Origin: Phycisphaerae bacterium
Lineage (GTDB): Bacteria > Planctomycetota > Phycisphaerae > UBA1845 > PWPN01
Length of the DNA: 64,000 bases
Direction: 5' to 3'
NCBI GenBank assembly: GCA_030372985.1
Contig: JAUCQB010000120.1
Coordinates: 181,319-245,318 of the forward strand
In this document: positions 15,489 to 24,793 of the stretch, in pieces
How the letters are laid out: every line of letters starts with the position of its first letter
How positions within the stretch are numbered: position 1 is the stretch's first letter
Notes under the pieces: model-generated
Database searches by the model: none
What the model saw: only the letters and a program-made list of their open reading frames with translations
What the model was told of the DNA's origin: nothing
Translations under genes and position numbers: made by a program

Positions 15489-17351
15489 ATGGCACAATTC
15501 AATCAGGCAATCAGTCGACGCGACGTACTGGCGGCGGGGGCGGTCGCGTGCGGGGTCCTGGGCGCACACCGCAGGCTCATCGCCGCCCCGTCCGAGCAGG
15601 TTGTCGTCGATGTCCAGGAATTGCGCGAGGTCCACGTCGATCCGGCCGGCGAGCCCGGCGATCGGCACTCGTGCGAGATCCTGATCGTCGGCGGCGGCCT
15701 CGGCGGGATCGCGGCGGCAATCGCGGCCACCGATGCGGGCCGGAACGTTTTGCTGGTCGAAGAAACCAGTTGGCTCGGCGGCCAGGCCACCAGCCAGGGC
15801 GTCAGTGCTTTGGACGAGAACGGCTGGATCGAAACCAGCGGCGGCACGCGCTCCTACCTGTCGTTCCGCAAAGCGATCCGCGAATGGTATCGACGCAACG
15901 CCAGGCTTAAGCCCGGAGCGGCTCGCAAGGAGCACCTCAATCCCGGTAACGGCTGGGTCAGCCGTCTGTGCTTCGAGCCCAAGGCGGCCCTGGCCGTGAT
16001 CGACGACCTGCTGGCCCCCGCGACCGCCCGCAATCGTCTGCACGTGCTCAAGCGATGCAAGGCGTACGCGGTGCGAATGGAAGGCGACCGCGTCGCGGCC
16101 GTGGATTTCATCAACCTTGACTCGCGCGACCGTTTCCGCGTCACCGCGCAATACGTGATCGACGCGACGGAACTGGGCGATCTGCTCGCGCTTGGTGCCG
16201 CCGAATTCGTCACCGGGGCCGAATCACGCCAGGAGACGGATGAGCCGCACGCTCCGGACGAGAGCGACCCCGAAGATGTCCAGAGCTTCACGTATCCGTT
16301 TGCCATCGAGTTTCGTCCCTCGACAGGCTCGGGACCAGGCCCCTCGACAGGCTCGGGACTGGGCCCGGGGGAGCGGCACTCGGCCTCTCAGCCTGCCGAC
16401 TATGAGAAGAACCTGAAGGCCCAGCCGTATAGCCTCGATATCAGCCGGCAGACCGGACGACCTCCCTACGCGATGTTCACAACCCGGCAGGGGACCTACG
16501 GCCCGTTCTGGACCTATCGTCGCCTCATCGACGCCAGCCAGTTCGATGATCCGAAGTATCCCAACGACATTGCCATGATCAACTGGCCCGGTAACGACTT
16601 CCGCGGCGGCAACATCCTCTCAGGCGCGCCATCGCAGCAGATCGCGCTGCTGCGGGCCGCGAAGAACCTGAGCCTCGGGCTGCTCTGGTGGCTTCAGCAC
16701 GAAGTCGAGCGCGACGAGGGCGGCCGTGGTTACCCGGAGTTCAAGCTGCGGTCCGACGTGATGGGCTCAGCCGACGGCCTGTCAAAGTTCCCCTACATCC
16801 GTGAATCCCGCCGGTTGCGGGCGGTCAAGACCATCGTCGAGCAGGAGATCACCACGGCCGGGCCGCGGGCCGTCCATTTCGATGACAGCGTGGGAATCGG
16901 TCTGTACTCCATCGACATTCACGAAACGACCCGCACGCGAAGAGTGGCGCTCAAGCCCGCACGGCCGTTCCAGATTCCGCTCGGGGCTCTGATCCCACGG
17001 CGGACGCCGAACCTGCTGGCAGGGTGCAAGAACATCGGCACCACCCACATCACCAACGGCTGCTACCGTCTCCATCCGATCGAATGGGCCATCGGCGAGG
17101 CCGCCGGCGAGACGGCCTCACTCTGTATCGAGCGAGGCCGCCGTCCGAAAGACATTCTCGCGGACAAGGAACTGTTGCGCACCCTCCAGCGCCGCCTCGT
17201 GGTCCGCGGCGCGCCCATCATGTGGTACGACGATCTGCCCGTCGGCGACCCGCGATTCGACAAGCTCCAGATGCTCCCGTTTGAATCACCCGAGCTGATG
17301 GCCAAGATGCAGGCCGACCTGCACGCCGCTGGCCTGACGCCCGGAAGATGA
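15489..17351 (+). CDS. Tat-exported FAD-dependent oxidoreductase
   Basis: 620-residue flavoprotein of the FAD-dependent oxidoreductase family found near carbohydrate genes in Planctomycetes and Bacteroidetes. The N-terminus (SRRDVLAAGAVACGVLGA) is a twin-arginine signal, so the folded protein is probably exported. The dinucleotide fold is at about residues 58-90 (ILIVGGGLGGIAAAIAATDA, with EETSWLGGQATSQGV), and the C-terminal half has IPLGALIPRRTPNLLAGCKN and the flavin-contacting TNGCYRLHPIEWAIGEAAG. The substrate is unknown. Start 15489 (ATG) has GAGG 8 nt upstream; GTG at 15480 is an in-frame alternative. It carries an in-frame 24-bp tandem duplication coding PSTGSGPG (16317-16364). Confidence 0.87.
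   Translation: MAQFNQAISRRDVLAAGAVACGVLGAHRRLIAAPSEQVVVDVQELREVHVDPAGEPGDRHSCEILIVGGGLGGIAAAIAATDAGRNVLLVEETSWLGGQATSQGVSALDENGWIETSGGTRSYLSFRKAIREWYRRNARLKPGAARKEHLNPGNGWVSRLCFEPKAALAVIDDLLAPATARNRLHVLKRCKAYAVRMEGDRVAAVDFINLDSRDRFRVTAQYVIDATELGDLLALGAAEFVTGAESRQETDEPHAPDESDPEDVQSFTYPFAIEFRPSTGSGPGPSTGSGLGPGERHSASQPADYEKNLKAQPYSLDISRQTGRPPYAMFTTRQGTYGPFWTYRRLIDASQFDDPKYPNDIAMINWPGNDFRGGNILSGAPSQQIALLRAAKNLSLGLLWWLQHEVERDEGGRGYPEFKLRSDVMGSADGLSKFPYIRESRRLRAVKTIVEQEITTAGPRAVHFDDSVGIGLYSIDIHETTRTRRVALKPARPFQIPLGALIPRRTPNLLAGCKNIGTTHITNGCYRLHPIEWAIGEAAGETASLCIERGRRPKDILADKELLRTLQRRLVVRGAPIMWYDDLPVGDPRFDKLQMLPFESPELMAKMQADLHAAGLTPGR
16317..16364 (+). repeat. In-frame 24-bp tandem repeat inside the FAD oxidoreductase
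   Basis: CCCTCGACAGGCTCGGGACC recurs 24 nt later with one change, giving PSTGSGPG then PSTGSGLG in the protein, between the conserved blocks YPFAIEF and LKAQPYSLDIS. The 20-nt word resembles a CGACAGGCTCGGGA-type repeat that I recall as dispersed in many environmental genomes. Confidence 0.7.
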
Positions 17352-17697
17352 GATGCCGGTGACCACGCCCAGCCGGTCCTTGCGGCGGATGGCCAGGAAG
17401 GTGCCCTCCGGCTTGATCTCGAACTCGAAGCCCGGTAGGTCGTGCTCTGCACGACACCCTTCTACGAACACCCCAACAGACGATGACCTCCCAGATGCCG
17501 TCGGTCTCAGATCGATGGGAACCACCCGGTCACTCATGTTCCGCACCTCTCACGGCGTCTTTCGGGCCTGGACGTTGATCAGGTCGACGGCGATGGCCGC
17601 ACGCGCGTGAATTGTCAGGCTGAACACGTGGTCGGGTTCGCCCAGCGCGGGGACCTGCAGGACCGTGCCTGGTTGAGCGGCTATCCGCGGTGCCGAC
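17352..17697 (-). pseudogene. Possible remnant of a two-gene unit
   Basis: Read on the minus strand just after the greA stop, an open frame without a start gives AQPGTVLQVPALGEPDHVFS and continues through LTIHARAAIAVDLINVQARK to a stop at about 17545. After GAGGTG an ATG at 17534 opens MSDRVVPIDLRPTASG... with a more coding-like middle (LPGFEFEIKPEGTFLAIRR). This second frame runs 66 nt into the 3' end of the FAD gene. Neither is recognised. The arrangement suggests decayed or truncated genes rather than intact ones. Confidence 0.3.
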
Positions 17698-19902
17698 TCA
17701 CGAAGCCTTGCTTTCCAGGGCGTTGCTGATGGCCTCGATGCGATAGCTCCTGGGCCCGGACCCCATGTCCAGCTCGACCGTGTCGCCGGCGCGGAGGCCG
17801 CGCAGCTTCATGCACACCGGGGCCTGATAGTTGAAAACACCTCGCTCAACGTCGGCTTCCCAGGGACCGAGAATGGCCATGTCCCGCCGCTCGCTTCCGT
17901 CCACGGCCTGGAGTGCGACTCGTGTTCCGATGCCGACCTCGTCGGTCGAGATGTCGTTCACAGTCAGCAGGCGCCCGATGGCCAGTTCGTTCTGTATTCG
18001 CAGCAGGCGGGCTTGCAGGAGATCGCGTTCCTCCAGCGCGAACTTGTACTCGGAGTTCTCGCTGAGATCGCCGCGCGCGGCCGCCTCGCCGATGGCCCTG
18101 GCGTTCTCGGGTATCTTGACCAGGCGAAGGTGGTTCAGCTCTTCCTCGCGCTTTTTCATTCCCGCCTGTGTGCAGTAGATCGTATTCTCGTCCGTCCAGG
18201 GATCGATTCTCTTCCTTGGTACGATCAACTCCGAGTGAGTATGGATGATCATCCTGAGCAGGTCGGCGTGGACCACCTCGCCCAGGCCGTCGAGCCGGTC
18301 GATCGTGCGGTGCACGGTCGAGGCCATGGCGGCGTCCATCTCGGAGATGACCTTCTGAAACCGGCTGTATTTGGCGGCGCTGAGCGATGCGCGGATCTCG
18401 GCCTTGGCATGTCTGAGCACGTCGGGCGTTGTCAGTTCGCTTCGAGTCAGGTTGCCGAGGTGGTCGAGCAGTCGCAGCAGAATCTCTCGCGGCGGCATCA
18501 CCTCGGGGATGTGCACGTCCGGCCCTCGCCATAACCAACAGATGGCGTCCAGGTGCCGGGTGAAGTCGGTGGGGATCTGCCGGAGGGCGTCGTTCAGCAG
18601 GTCCTGACGGCCGGCATCGATCAGGGATTGGGCGATGAGATCGCAGGCTTCCCGATGTGCCAAGGGCAGCAGCCTGGCGTAGATCTCCGGCCAGTCCTGC
18701 GGGCGGGCATCCTTGAGCAGAGCGATGGCCCTCAGATACAGCGGGTGCTCGTCGATTGTGGCGAGCAAGGCGACGTGGTCCGGGGCCTCGCTCAGGATTT
18801 CCTTTGCCGGGCCTCCGGCCTGATCGCCGACAGCCGCATGCTCGGCCAGGCGGTCGAACACCAGTGCTTCAGCCAGGGCTTCGTAGGGCGCTCTGGTACG
18901 GACGAGATTGATCCGAGTCTGCTGGTCGGCCCGAAGACGTGCGATCATCTTCGGGTCCGGGCTCACCTGCCGATTCCTGGCCTCGCGGAAGTAGGCCTCG
19001 ATGACGGCCAGGCGCTGATGCGGTGTTTCCGTGGCCTGCCACTGCGGGAGGATCTCGTCGTCGAGTGTTTGTCCCTGGGCGTGGTAGGTCAGGATCGTTC
19101 TGGCCTTGCCCTCGACCATGATGTTCGGGCACTTCTTGATATCCGCCTTGGCCTTGCTCCACCATTTCTTCCAGTCGCCGGCGGGGATGAAGCGAGGGCT
19201 GAGCATATGGGCGAGTTCGTCTGAATCGATACGGCCTCGATGGGTTTGCAGGATGCCCAGAACCAGGCTGGTCGGGTCGTCCTCGATCATGTTCTGGATC
19301 GCGGCCGGGTCCATCTGCAGCAGGACGCGGAAATCGTTGGCCTTGGCGACGTCGTAGGCCAGGGCCAGGGCGTCGGCGTCCATCGTCTCTTCGCCGTGGG
19401 CGGTGCGAATGGTGTAGAGGCAGCCTTCCGGGTCGGCCGAGACGACCTTGGCGGCATTTTCATCGGAACGCGAGACCAGGAAATCGCCTTCCTTGACGTT
19501 CAGGCAGATGTCCAGCGTCCGCAGTCCCCGTCGAACGGACTTGCTCCCGCTCAGGCCGGACAGATCGATCAGCTTGGCGATCTCCGGCCGGTCGGCATAT
19601 ACCTTCTGGTAAAGCTCCACGATCGCCTGGCGCAGATCGTCGGTGTCGCACCGGACGATCAGCTCGCGGACCAGATCGAGTAGTTCGTCTGGTTTGCACC
19701 GCTCCTGCTCTGTCTCCAGCCACATCCAGGCGAGGGCCCCCGCCTGCTGGTCCTTGCCGTTGCCGGTCAGAATGGCCAAGGCCTCCAGCATTTCTTCGCG
19801 ATCCTCTCGGCCGGATTCGAGCATGTCCATCCACAAGTCCTCGAGGGCCTGGATCTCATTGCGGTTGGCCAGATCAGTCAGTTTTGGTGACGAAGTCGTC
19901 AT
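17698..19902 (-). CDS. greA: GreA-family transcription factor with long N-terminal domain
   Basis: 734-residue protein whose last 160 residues form a GreA/GreB factor, which rescues backtracked RNA polymerase by promoting transcript cleavage. The coiled-coil part has GMKKREEELNHLRLVKIPEN and the acidic tip GDLSENSEYKFALEERDLL; the C-terminal domain has TVNDISTDEVGIGTRVAL and GDTVELD. The first 570 or so residues are alpha-helical, Leu/Ala-rich and repeat-like, and replace the short N-terminus of ordinary GreA (about 158 aa). A comparable long GreA is known in Chlamydiae, so the form fits the PVC superphylum. Start 19902 was chosen because the preceding 21 codons look non-coding. Confidence 0.85.
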   Translation of the reverse strand: MTTSSPKLTDLANRNEIQALEDLWMDMLESGREDREEMLEALAILTGNGKDQQAGALAWMWLETEQERCKPDELLDLVRELIVRCDTDDLRQAIVELYQKVYADRPEIAKLIDLSGLSGSKSVRRGLRTLDICLNVKEGDFLVSRSDENAAKVVSADPEGCLYTIRTAHGEETMDADALALAYDVAKANDFRVLLQMDPAAIQNMIEDDPTSLVLGILQTHRGRIDSDELAHMLSPRFIPAGDWKKWWSKAKADIKKCPNIMVEGKARTILTYHAQGQTLDDEILPQWQATETPHQRLAVIEAYFREARNRQVSPDPKMIARLRADQQTRINLVRTRAPYEALAEALVFDRLAEHAAVGDQAGGPAKEILSEAPDHVALLATIDEHPLYLRAIALLKDARPQDWPEIYARLLPLAHREACDLIAQSLIDAGRQDLLNDALRQIPTDFTRHLDAICWLWRGPDVHIPEVMPPREILLRLLDHLGNLTRSELTTPDVLRHAKAEIRASLSAAKYSRFQKVISEMDAAMASTVHRTIDRLDGLGEVVHADLLRMIIHTHSELIVPRKRIDPWTDENTIYCTQAGMKKREEELNHLRLVKIPENARAIGEAAARGDLSENSEYKFALEERDLLQARLLRIQNELAIGRLLTVNDISTDEVGIGTRVALQAVDGSERRDMAILGPWEADVERGVFNYQAPVCMKLRGLRAGDTVELDMGSGPRSYRIEAISNALESKAS

Positions 19903-20160
19903 AAACACCCTGTTCCCAATGTGTTGCAGGCCTGGAACCCGCGAATACCGAAGAGGTCGTCGCAAGTACTTTCTTTTCCGTCGGCAATGATATCATGGGC
20001 TATCCCCGGACGGCTGTCCAGCAGCCCAACGCAACGTCTCCTGACCGGGCTTGTTTGATGGTCCCGTGTGAACCTGCCGACCTCCGGCCTGGTCATGATA
20101 TTCAGTCCGCGGCCCGGGAGAGCGAGTTGCCGGGCTTCTGAATGGTGAAAAGCGAGCGGC

Positions 20161-20823
20161 TCAGGCTTCGCCGGCCTTGCTGAACGCCTGGATATCGGCT
20201 TCCTTGCCGATGATCACCAGGGTGTTGCCGCTTTGCAGGGTCTTGTCGGCCGGCGGCATGAACTCAGGCTCCATGCCTTTGCTTTGCCTGATGGCGATGA
20301 CCAGGACGTTGTATTGCCTTCTGACATGGAGTTGGGCGAGGGTCTGGCCGACAAACTTCGGCGGTACGCTGATTTCCACGACTCGATATTCTCTCGAAAG
20401 CGGCAGGTAGTCGAGCAGGTCCGGATTGACGATGCGGTGAGCCATTCGTTCCGCCGTTTCCTGCTCCGGAAAGATCACATCCTTCGCCCCGACGGCCTTG
20501 AGAATCGCCGCGTGGTCCTTGCTGGACGCCTTAGCGTGGATTCGCTTCACCCCGATTTCCTTGAGATGCAGCGTGGCCAGAATGCTGGCCTCCATATGCT
20601 CGCCGAGACTGACGATGGCCTCATCCGTATCCTTGGTTACAACGGACTTGAGAGCCTCGAAGCTGCGGCCGTCGAGAACAACGGCCTGCTGGACATCATC
20701 GCGTATCGCCGCGACCTGTTTTTCCGACATGTCGGCGGCAAGCACGTCGCAATCCATCTTCGCCAGCGTCCTGGCGAGGTGGCTGCCGAACTGCCCGAGT
20801 CCGATGATGCATACCTGTTTCAT
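20161..20823 (-). CDS. trkA: Potassium uptake regulatory subunit (TrkA/KtrA)
   Basis: 220-residue cytosolic RCK protein. The TrkA-N Rossmann domain (residues 1-120) starts with CIIGLGQFGSHLARTLA, the nucleotide-binding GxGxxG, and is followed by a TrkA-C domain (residues 135-215, YRVVEISVPPKFVGQTLAQL...). It gates the membrane subunit in response to bound nucleotide. It lies 10 nt after trkH in the same direction, forming a two-gene KtrAB/TrkAH operon. A single RCK unit of this size is closer to KtrA than to the two-unit TrkA of Escherichia coli. Confidence 0.93.
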   Translation of the reverse strand: MKQVCIIGLGQFGSHLARTLAKMDCDVLAADMSEKQVAAIRDDVQQAVVLDGRSFEALKSVVTKDTDEAIVSLGEHMEASILATLHLKEIGVKRIHAKASSKDHAAILKAVGAKDVIFPEQETAERMAHRIVNPDLLDYLPLSREYRVVEISVPPKFVGQTLAQLHVRRQYNVLVIAIRQSKGMEPEFMPPADKTLQSGNTLVIIGKEADIQAFSKAGEA

Positions 20824-20833
20824 GGTCAGTCTC

Positions 20834-22204
20834 CTAGCCGATCATAAGCCGTTCCTCGGCGAGCCGGACGGCCTCGGGCTTGTGCTCCATCACAACCAGG
20901 GCCATCGTCAGCGGCCCCAATCGGCCGACGAACATCGTCAGGATGATCCAAAGCTTGCCAACGGCGGTCAAGGCAGGGGTGATGCCCGTCGACAAACCGA
21001 CCGTCCCGAAAGCCGAGACTTGCTCGAAGAGAATCTGCTCGAGACGGACTTTGGGATCGCCCATTTCGCTGATTGCCAGCACCATGAGGCCCACAAGGTT
21101 GAACATGGCCGCGGTGGCGATCAGCAGGCCGGTCCGGCGAACCAGGTCCACCGGTATTCGGCGGCCGCCGATGGTCACGTCCTCCTGATCCCGCAAGCGT
21201 GCTCTCAGACGCGCGGCCCAGATGGCCAGCGACGTGGTCTTGATCCCGCCGGCGCATGAGCCGGGCGAGCCGCCGACGAACATCAGAAACACCAGCCAAA
21301 GCAACACCGGCACCGGCGACTGATTGATGTCCACGGTGTTGAAGCCTGCCGTACGGGCGCTGATGGATTGAAAAAGGCAGTGCCCAAGACGGGAGTACCA
21401 ATGCGTCTCCGAAGGCAGCATTCCGAGCAGACACAAGCAGATCACGCTCCCGAGTATAAGGATTGACGTCGTCATGAGGACGACGCGGGTGTTGAGCGAC
21501 CAGGACACAGGGCGAGGTTGTCTTCTCACCGTCTTCCATGCGCGGCCGGTTACTTCGAGTATCACGGTGTATCCCAAGCCTCCGCAGGCAACGAGCACGG
21601 TGATTGCAGCCAGGAAGGTTGTGTTGCCGACCATGTCCTGCATGTTGCCGCCGAAGGTCGAGAAGCCCGCGTTGCAGAAGGCCGAGACCGCGTGGAAGAC
21701 GGCAACAAAAGCGCCTTCACCAACTTCCATGCCCTCGGGGCGTACACAGAAGATGGCCACGGCACCGGCGGCTTCTATCAGGAACGTCAACATGAGGATC
21801 CACTTGAGATTCTGTCGGAGCTGCGCGGCCGCGCTCTTCTGATAGAAAATGTCGTGCAGAGCCGCCTGCGACTTGTAGGAGATCTTATGGCCCATGATCT
21901 GAATGATGAGGGCCGCGAAAGTCATGATGCCCAGCCCGCCGAGCTGGATCAGGATCATGATGACCGTTTGTCCAAAGCGGCTGTAGTCCTGACCGGTGTC
22001 GACGACCACCAGGCCGGTGATGCAGACGGCCGAGGTTGCGGTGAAAAAGGCGTTGAGCGGGCCGACTCGCGTCGGTCCCTGAGAGACCGGCAGGCTCAGC
22101 AGAATCGTGCCGACCAGGATCAGGCCCGCAAAGGTGCCCGCCAGAAATCGCTCCGGACGATCGAGGAGCCGGCTGAAGAAAGCTAGACCATGCGGTCTGA
22201 ACAT
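20834..22204 (-). CDS. trkH: Potassium uptake channel subunit (TrkH/KtrB)
   Basis: 456-residue membrane protein with four pore-loop repeats typical of the superfamily of K+ transporters. The selectivity-filter regions are TSAVCITGL, HAVSAFCNAGFSTFGG, SISARTAGFNTVD and VSAFGTVGLSTGI, and the intracellular FVGGSPGSCAGGIKTTS gate loop is present. With the RCK protein encoded 10 nt downstream it would make a potassium uptake system. The 113-nt gap to the PPIase gene upstream has no gene. Confidence 0.94.
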   Translation of the reverse strand: MFRPHGLAFFSRLLDRPERFLAGTFAGLILVGTILLSLPVSQGPTRVGPLNAFFTATSAVCITGLVVVDTGQDYSRFGQTVIMILIQLGGLGIMTFAALIIQIMGHKISYKSQAALHDIFYQKSAAAQLRQNLKWILMLTFLIEAAGAVAIFCVRPEGMEVGEGAFVAVFHAVSAFCNAGFSTFGGNMQDMVGNTTFLAAITVLVACGGLGYTVILEVTGRAWKTVRRQPRPVSWSLNTRVVLMTTSILILGSVICLCLLGMLPSETHWYSRLGHCLFQSISARTAGFNTVDINQSPVPVLLWLVFLMFVGGSPGSCAGGIKTTSLAIWAARLRARLRDQEDVTIGGRRIPVDLVRRTGLLIATAAMFNLVGLMVLAISEMGDPKVRLEQILFEQVSAFGTVGLSTGITPALTAVGKLWIILTMFVGRLGPLTMALVVMEHKPEAVRLAEERLMIG

Positions 22205-22317
22205 AGTTGATTTCGCCCGGCGGCGCAGACACGCATCCGCCGTTTAAGATCAGAGAGATAGCATGACCCGCCCCGGGCGGCAAGTCGAGCAAGGGGGACT
22301 CACAACCGCCATCCAGG

Positions 22318-24081
22318 CTAATCGAGGACCTCCGGCACCTCGACCACCTCGATCTCAAAGTAGAGCGTGGCGTTCGGAGGAATATCCGGCGGGTATCCGG
22401 CCTCGCCGTACGCCAACTCAGGCGGGATGATCAGAATCCGGGTACCGCCGACTCGCATGTCGTAGTTTGCCAGGCCTTCCTGCCATCCTGCGACCAGGTC
22501 GGCGAGAGTGAAGGTCACCGGTTCGTTCTTGGTCTCGCCGCTGGAATCGAATATCTCGCCGTTTTCGTCGGTCAGCCGGCCGGTATAGTAGACGTTGATG
22601 GTCGAGTCTGCGGTGACCGGCGTGCCGGTCCCGATCGCCATGTCCTTGTACTGCAGGCCGCTGGCGGTGGTCACAAACTCAGGGGCCGGTGGACGCGCTT
22701 CGATCGTCGCGGAGGTGACGATGACATCGTCGACGGGTATGTCGTCGAATGGATTGCCGTCGGGGCCATCCCGCGTCTCGGTTGCCTCCCGGGCGATATC
22801 GTCCGCAACATTCATGCCCTCGACGATGCGGCCGAAAACGGCGTATCCGTTTCCGGGTGTGTCCAGGCCGGTGTTGTCGACCAGGTTGATGAAGAACTGC
22901 GACGTGGCCGAGTTGAGTTCGCTGGTTCGGGCCATGGAAATGGTGCCGCGGCGGTTGGGACGCGACGTATCGAACTCGTTGACGATCGGAGCCCGCAACC
23001 CGCCTGGCTGCGTCAGATCCGGCAGAAAGCCGCCGCCCTGGTCGACGAAACCCGGGATGACGCGGTGGAAGATCGTGCCGTTGTAGAAGCCGCTCTGCAC
23101 GTAGGTGAGGAAATTCGCCACCGTGATGGGCGCACCATCCTCGTACATCTCGAGCACGATGTCGCCTTTGTTCGTTACGAGGCGGACGTTGGGATCGGTC
23201 ACGACGGTGACGACGACCGTGTCGCTGTCGCTTTCGCCATCCTCATCGGTCGCCGTGAGTTCGAACGTGTACGTGCCCGTGGTTGCGGGCCGGAACCCGG
23301 CCTGTGCGGTGTCCGCGTTTTTCAGTGTGACGGATGCGCCGCCGGTCTGGACCCAGGTGTAGGTCAACGCGCTGTCATAGAGGGATTGGCTCCCGCTCCC
23401 GTCCAGTTGTACGTCCTGATTCAACAGGCCAACCAGATCGGGGCCCGCGTCGGCATCGACATGGGCTCCGACGTAGGCATCGTTGATGACGATGTCTTCC
23501 TGGGGTACGTGGGAGAGCAACTCCGGCGGGTCGTCGTTGGTGTTGCGCGGCTCGGTGGCGGCGTCTCCGATGGCGTCGGCCACGCTCATGCCGCCCGTAT
23601 CGACGACGCGGCCGATCACGGTATAGTCCACCGCCTCGCCTGAGCCCGGGGTGTAGTCAAGTTCGGTGTTGTCGGCGAGGTTGATCAGAAACTGGGGCAC
23701 ACCCTCGCTCAGTTCACGAGTTGGGCCATACAAAGAGACCCGCGCGCGTGTGTTGAGCAGGCCGTTGGACGAATCGTTCACCAGCGGCTTTTTGACGTTG
23801 CGGTCCATGTTCTCATCGTACTGTCCGCCGATGATCCACTTGCCCGTCCGGACCTCGTGGAAGATGGTGTTGTCGTAGTAGCCCGCCTCGACGAGGTCCT
23901 TGAACGCTGTGGCGGCGGGCGTGTGGTTGGTGAACAACTCGATGACCAGGGTGCCTTGCGTGGTGACCAGTTTCACGCGTGGCAGGATCAGTGGCTCCGG
24001 TTGATCAGAGTCGTCCGGCGCACACATCTGTCCCAGTGTCAGGGCGGCCAGAACGCAAAACAAACACGAATGACGTATCAT
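22318..24081 (-). CDS. Secreted multidomain peptidyl-prolyl isomerase (cyclophilin-PKD-cyclophilin-FKBP)
   Basis: 587-residue exported protein combining two unrelated proline isomerase folds. Order: signal peptide ending near LGQMC (possible but atypical lipobox), cyclophilin 1 (about 35-195), PKD/Ig-like domain (about 205-292, DAGPDLVGLLNQDVQLDGSG, ATDEDGESDSDTV), cyclophilin 2 (about 296-460) and FKBP (about 470-587, INVYYTGRL, IFDSSGE, VAGWQEGLANYDMRVGG, ELAYGE, PPNATLYFEIEVVEV). Cyclophilin 2 keeps the catalytic FHRVIPGF; cyclophilin 1 has FHEVRTGK, losing that arginine, so it is probably inactive and may bind or scaffold. A good AAGGAG precedes the ATG. The likely role is extracytoplasmic protein folding. 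Confidence 0.9.
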   Translation of the reverse strand: MIRHSCLFCVLAALTLGQMCAPDDSDQPEPLILPRVKLVTTQGTLVIELFTNHTPAATAFKDLVEAGYYDNTIFHEVRTGKWIIGGQYDENMDRNVKKPLVNDSSNGLLNTRARVSLYGPTRELSEGVPQFLINLADNTELDYTPGSGEAVDYTVIGRVVDTGGMSVADAIGDAATEPRNTNDDPPELLSHVPQEDIVINDAYVGAHVDADAGPDLVGLLNQDVQLDGSGSQSLYDSALTYTWVQTGGASVTLKNADTAQAGFRPATTGTYTFELTATDEDGESDSDTVVVTVVTDPNVRLVTNKGDIVLEMYEDGAPITVANFLTYVQSGFYNGTIFHRVIPGFVDQGGGFLPDLTQPGGLRAPIVNEFDTSRPNRRGTISMARTSELNSATSQFFINLVDNTGLDTPGNGYAVFGRIVEGMNVADDIAREATETRDGPDGNPFDDIPVDDVIVTSATIEARPPAPEFVTTASGLQYKDMAIGTGTPVTADSTINVYYTGRLTDENGEIFDSSGETKNEPVTFTLADLVAGWQEGLANYDMRVGGTRILIIPPELAYGEAGYPPDIPPNATLYFEIEVVEVPEVLD

Positions 24082-24122
24082 TGCATCTCCTTGAGTGTAC
24101 GAGGATCTCCGGTCAGAAGCCT

Positions 24123-24152
24123 ATTATAATACGCGTCAGTCAGTATCCCCAA
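24123..24152 (-). promoter_or_regulatory. Promoter of the multidomain PPIase gene
   Basis: On the minus strand TTGGGG (24147-24152) and a perfect TATAAT (24123-24128) are 18 nt apart, 41 nt before the ATG at 24081. The gene has a strong AAGGAG site, so transcription and translation signals agree. The region is shared with divergent folK. Confidence 0.55.
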
Positions 24153-24273
24153 GCGCAGGGGGCGGGCAGGCCTGTGCCGCCAGGTCCTCACCCGGCGGGT
24201 GTTGTCGAAGCCTGAGCCGGCCTCGGCACCGGCCGTCCCGTTTGCCGCCCGGGATGCAGCAGAGGCTGCGAGC

Positions 24274-24792
24274 ATGTCGCATGTGGCATATATCGGCATC
24301 GGAGCCAATCTCGGTGACCGCCGGGCCCATATCCGCCACGCCTGTGATCTCCTGCGGCAGACGGACGGCATTCTGAGCCTGAAGCTCAGTTCTCTTCATG
24401 AAACCGAGCCGGTGGGCGGCCCCCCGGGCCAGGGCGCATACCTCAACGCGGCCGCCCGGATTGAAACGCTGCTGGACGCCCGGATGTTGCTGCAGACGCT
24501 TCTGGACGTCGAGGCACGGCTCGGACGACAGCGGTCCGAGAAGTGGGGCCCGCGGGTGATCGACCTGGACCTGCTGCTCTTCGACGATGAGGTGATCGAC
24601 ACGCCCGGATTGACCGTCCCCCACCCCCGCATGCACGAGCGGCGGTTTGTGCTTGAGCCGCTGGCGGAGATCGCGGCCGATGCGATCCATCCTGCTGCGG
24701 GGATGACAATCCAAGAACTGCTGGGTCGTCTGTCTGGTGGTGAGGGTATGAAAGGCGGCTGTACGGGTGGGGCTGTCCGAAAACCCGAATGA
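24274..24792 (+). CDS. folK: 2-amino-4-hydroxy-6-hydroxymethyldihydropteridine pyrophosphokinase
   Basis: HPPK, which transfers pyrophosphate from ATP to the pterin in folate synthesis. The 172-residue protein shows YIGIGANLGDR near the start, LHETEPVGGPPGQGAYLNAA (pterin-binding region), ARLGRQRSEKWGPRVIDLDL (ATP and Mg2+ ligands, D97 and D99) and PHPRMHERRFVLEPLAEIA. The ATG at 24274 with AGAGG about 8 nt upstream matches the family start; the 25 preceding codons are open but not conserved. The C-terminal 20 residues (EGMKGGCTGGAVRKPE) are not family-like and lead into a repeat. No folP or folB is adjacent. Confidence 0.94.
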   Translation: MSHVAYIGIGANLGDRRAHIRHACDLLRQTDGILSLKLSSLHETEPVGGPPGQGAYLNAAARIETLLDARMLLQTLLDVEARLGRQRSEKWGPRVIDLDLLLFDDEVIDTPGLTVPHPRMHERRFVLEPLAEIAADAIHPAAGMTIQELLGRLSGGEGMKGGCTGGAVRKPE

Positions 24793-24793
24793 C

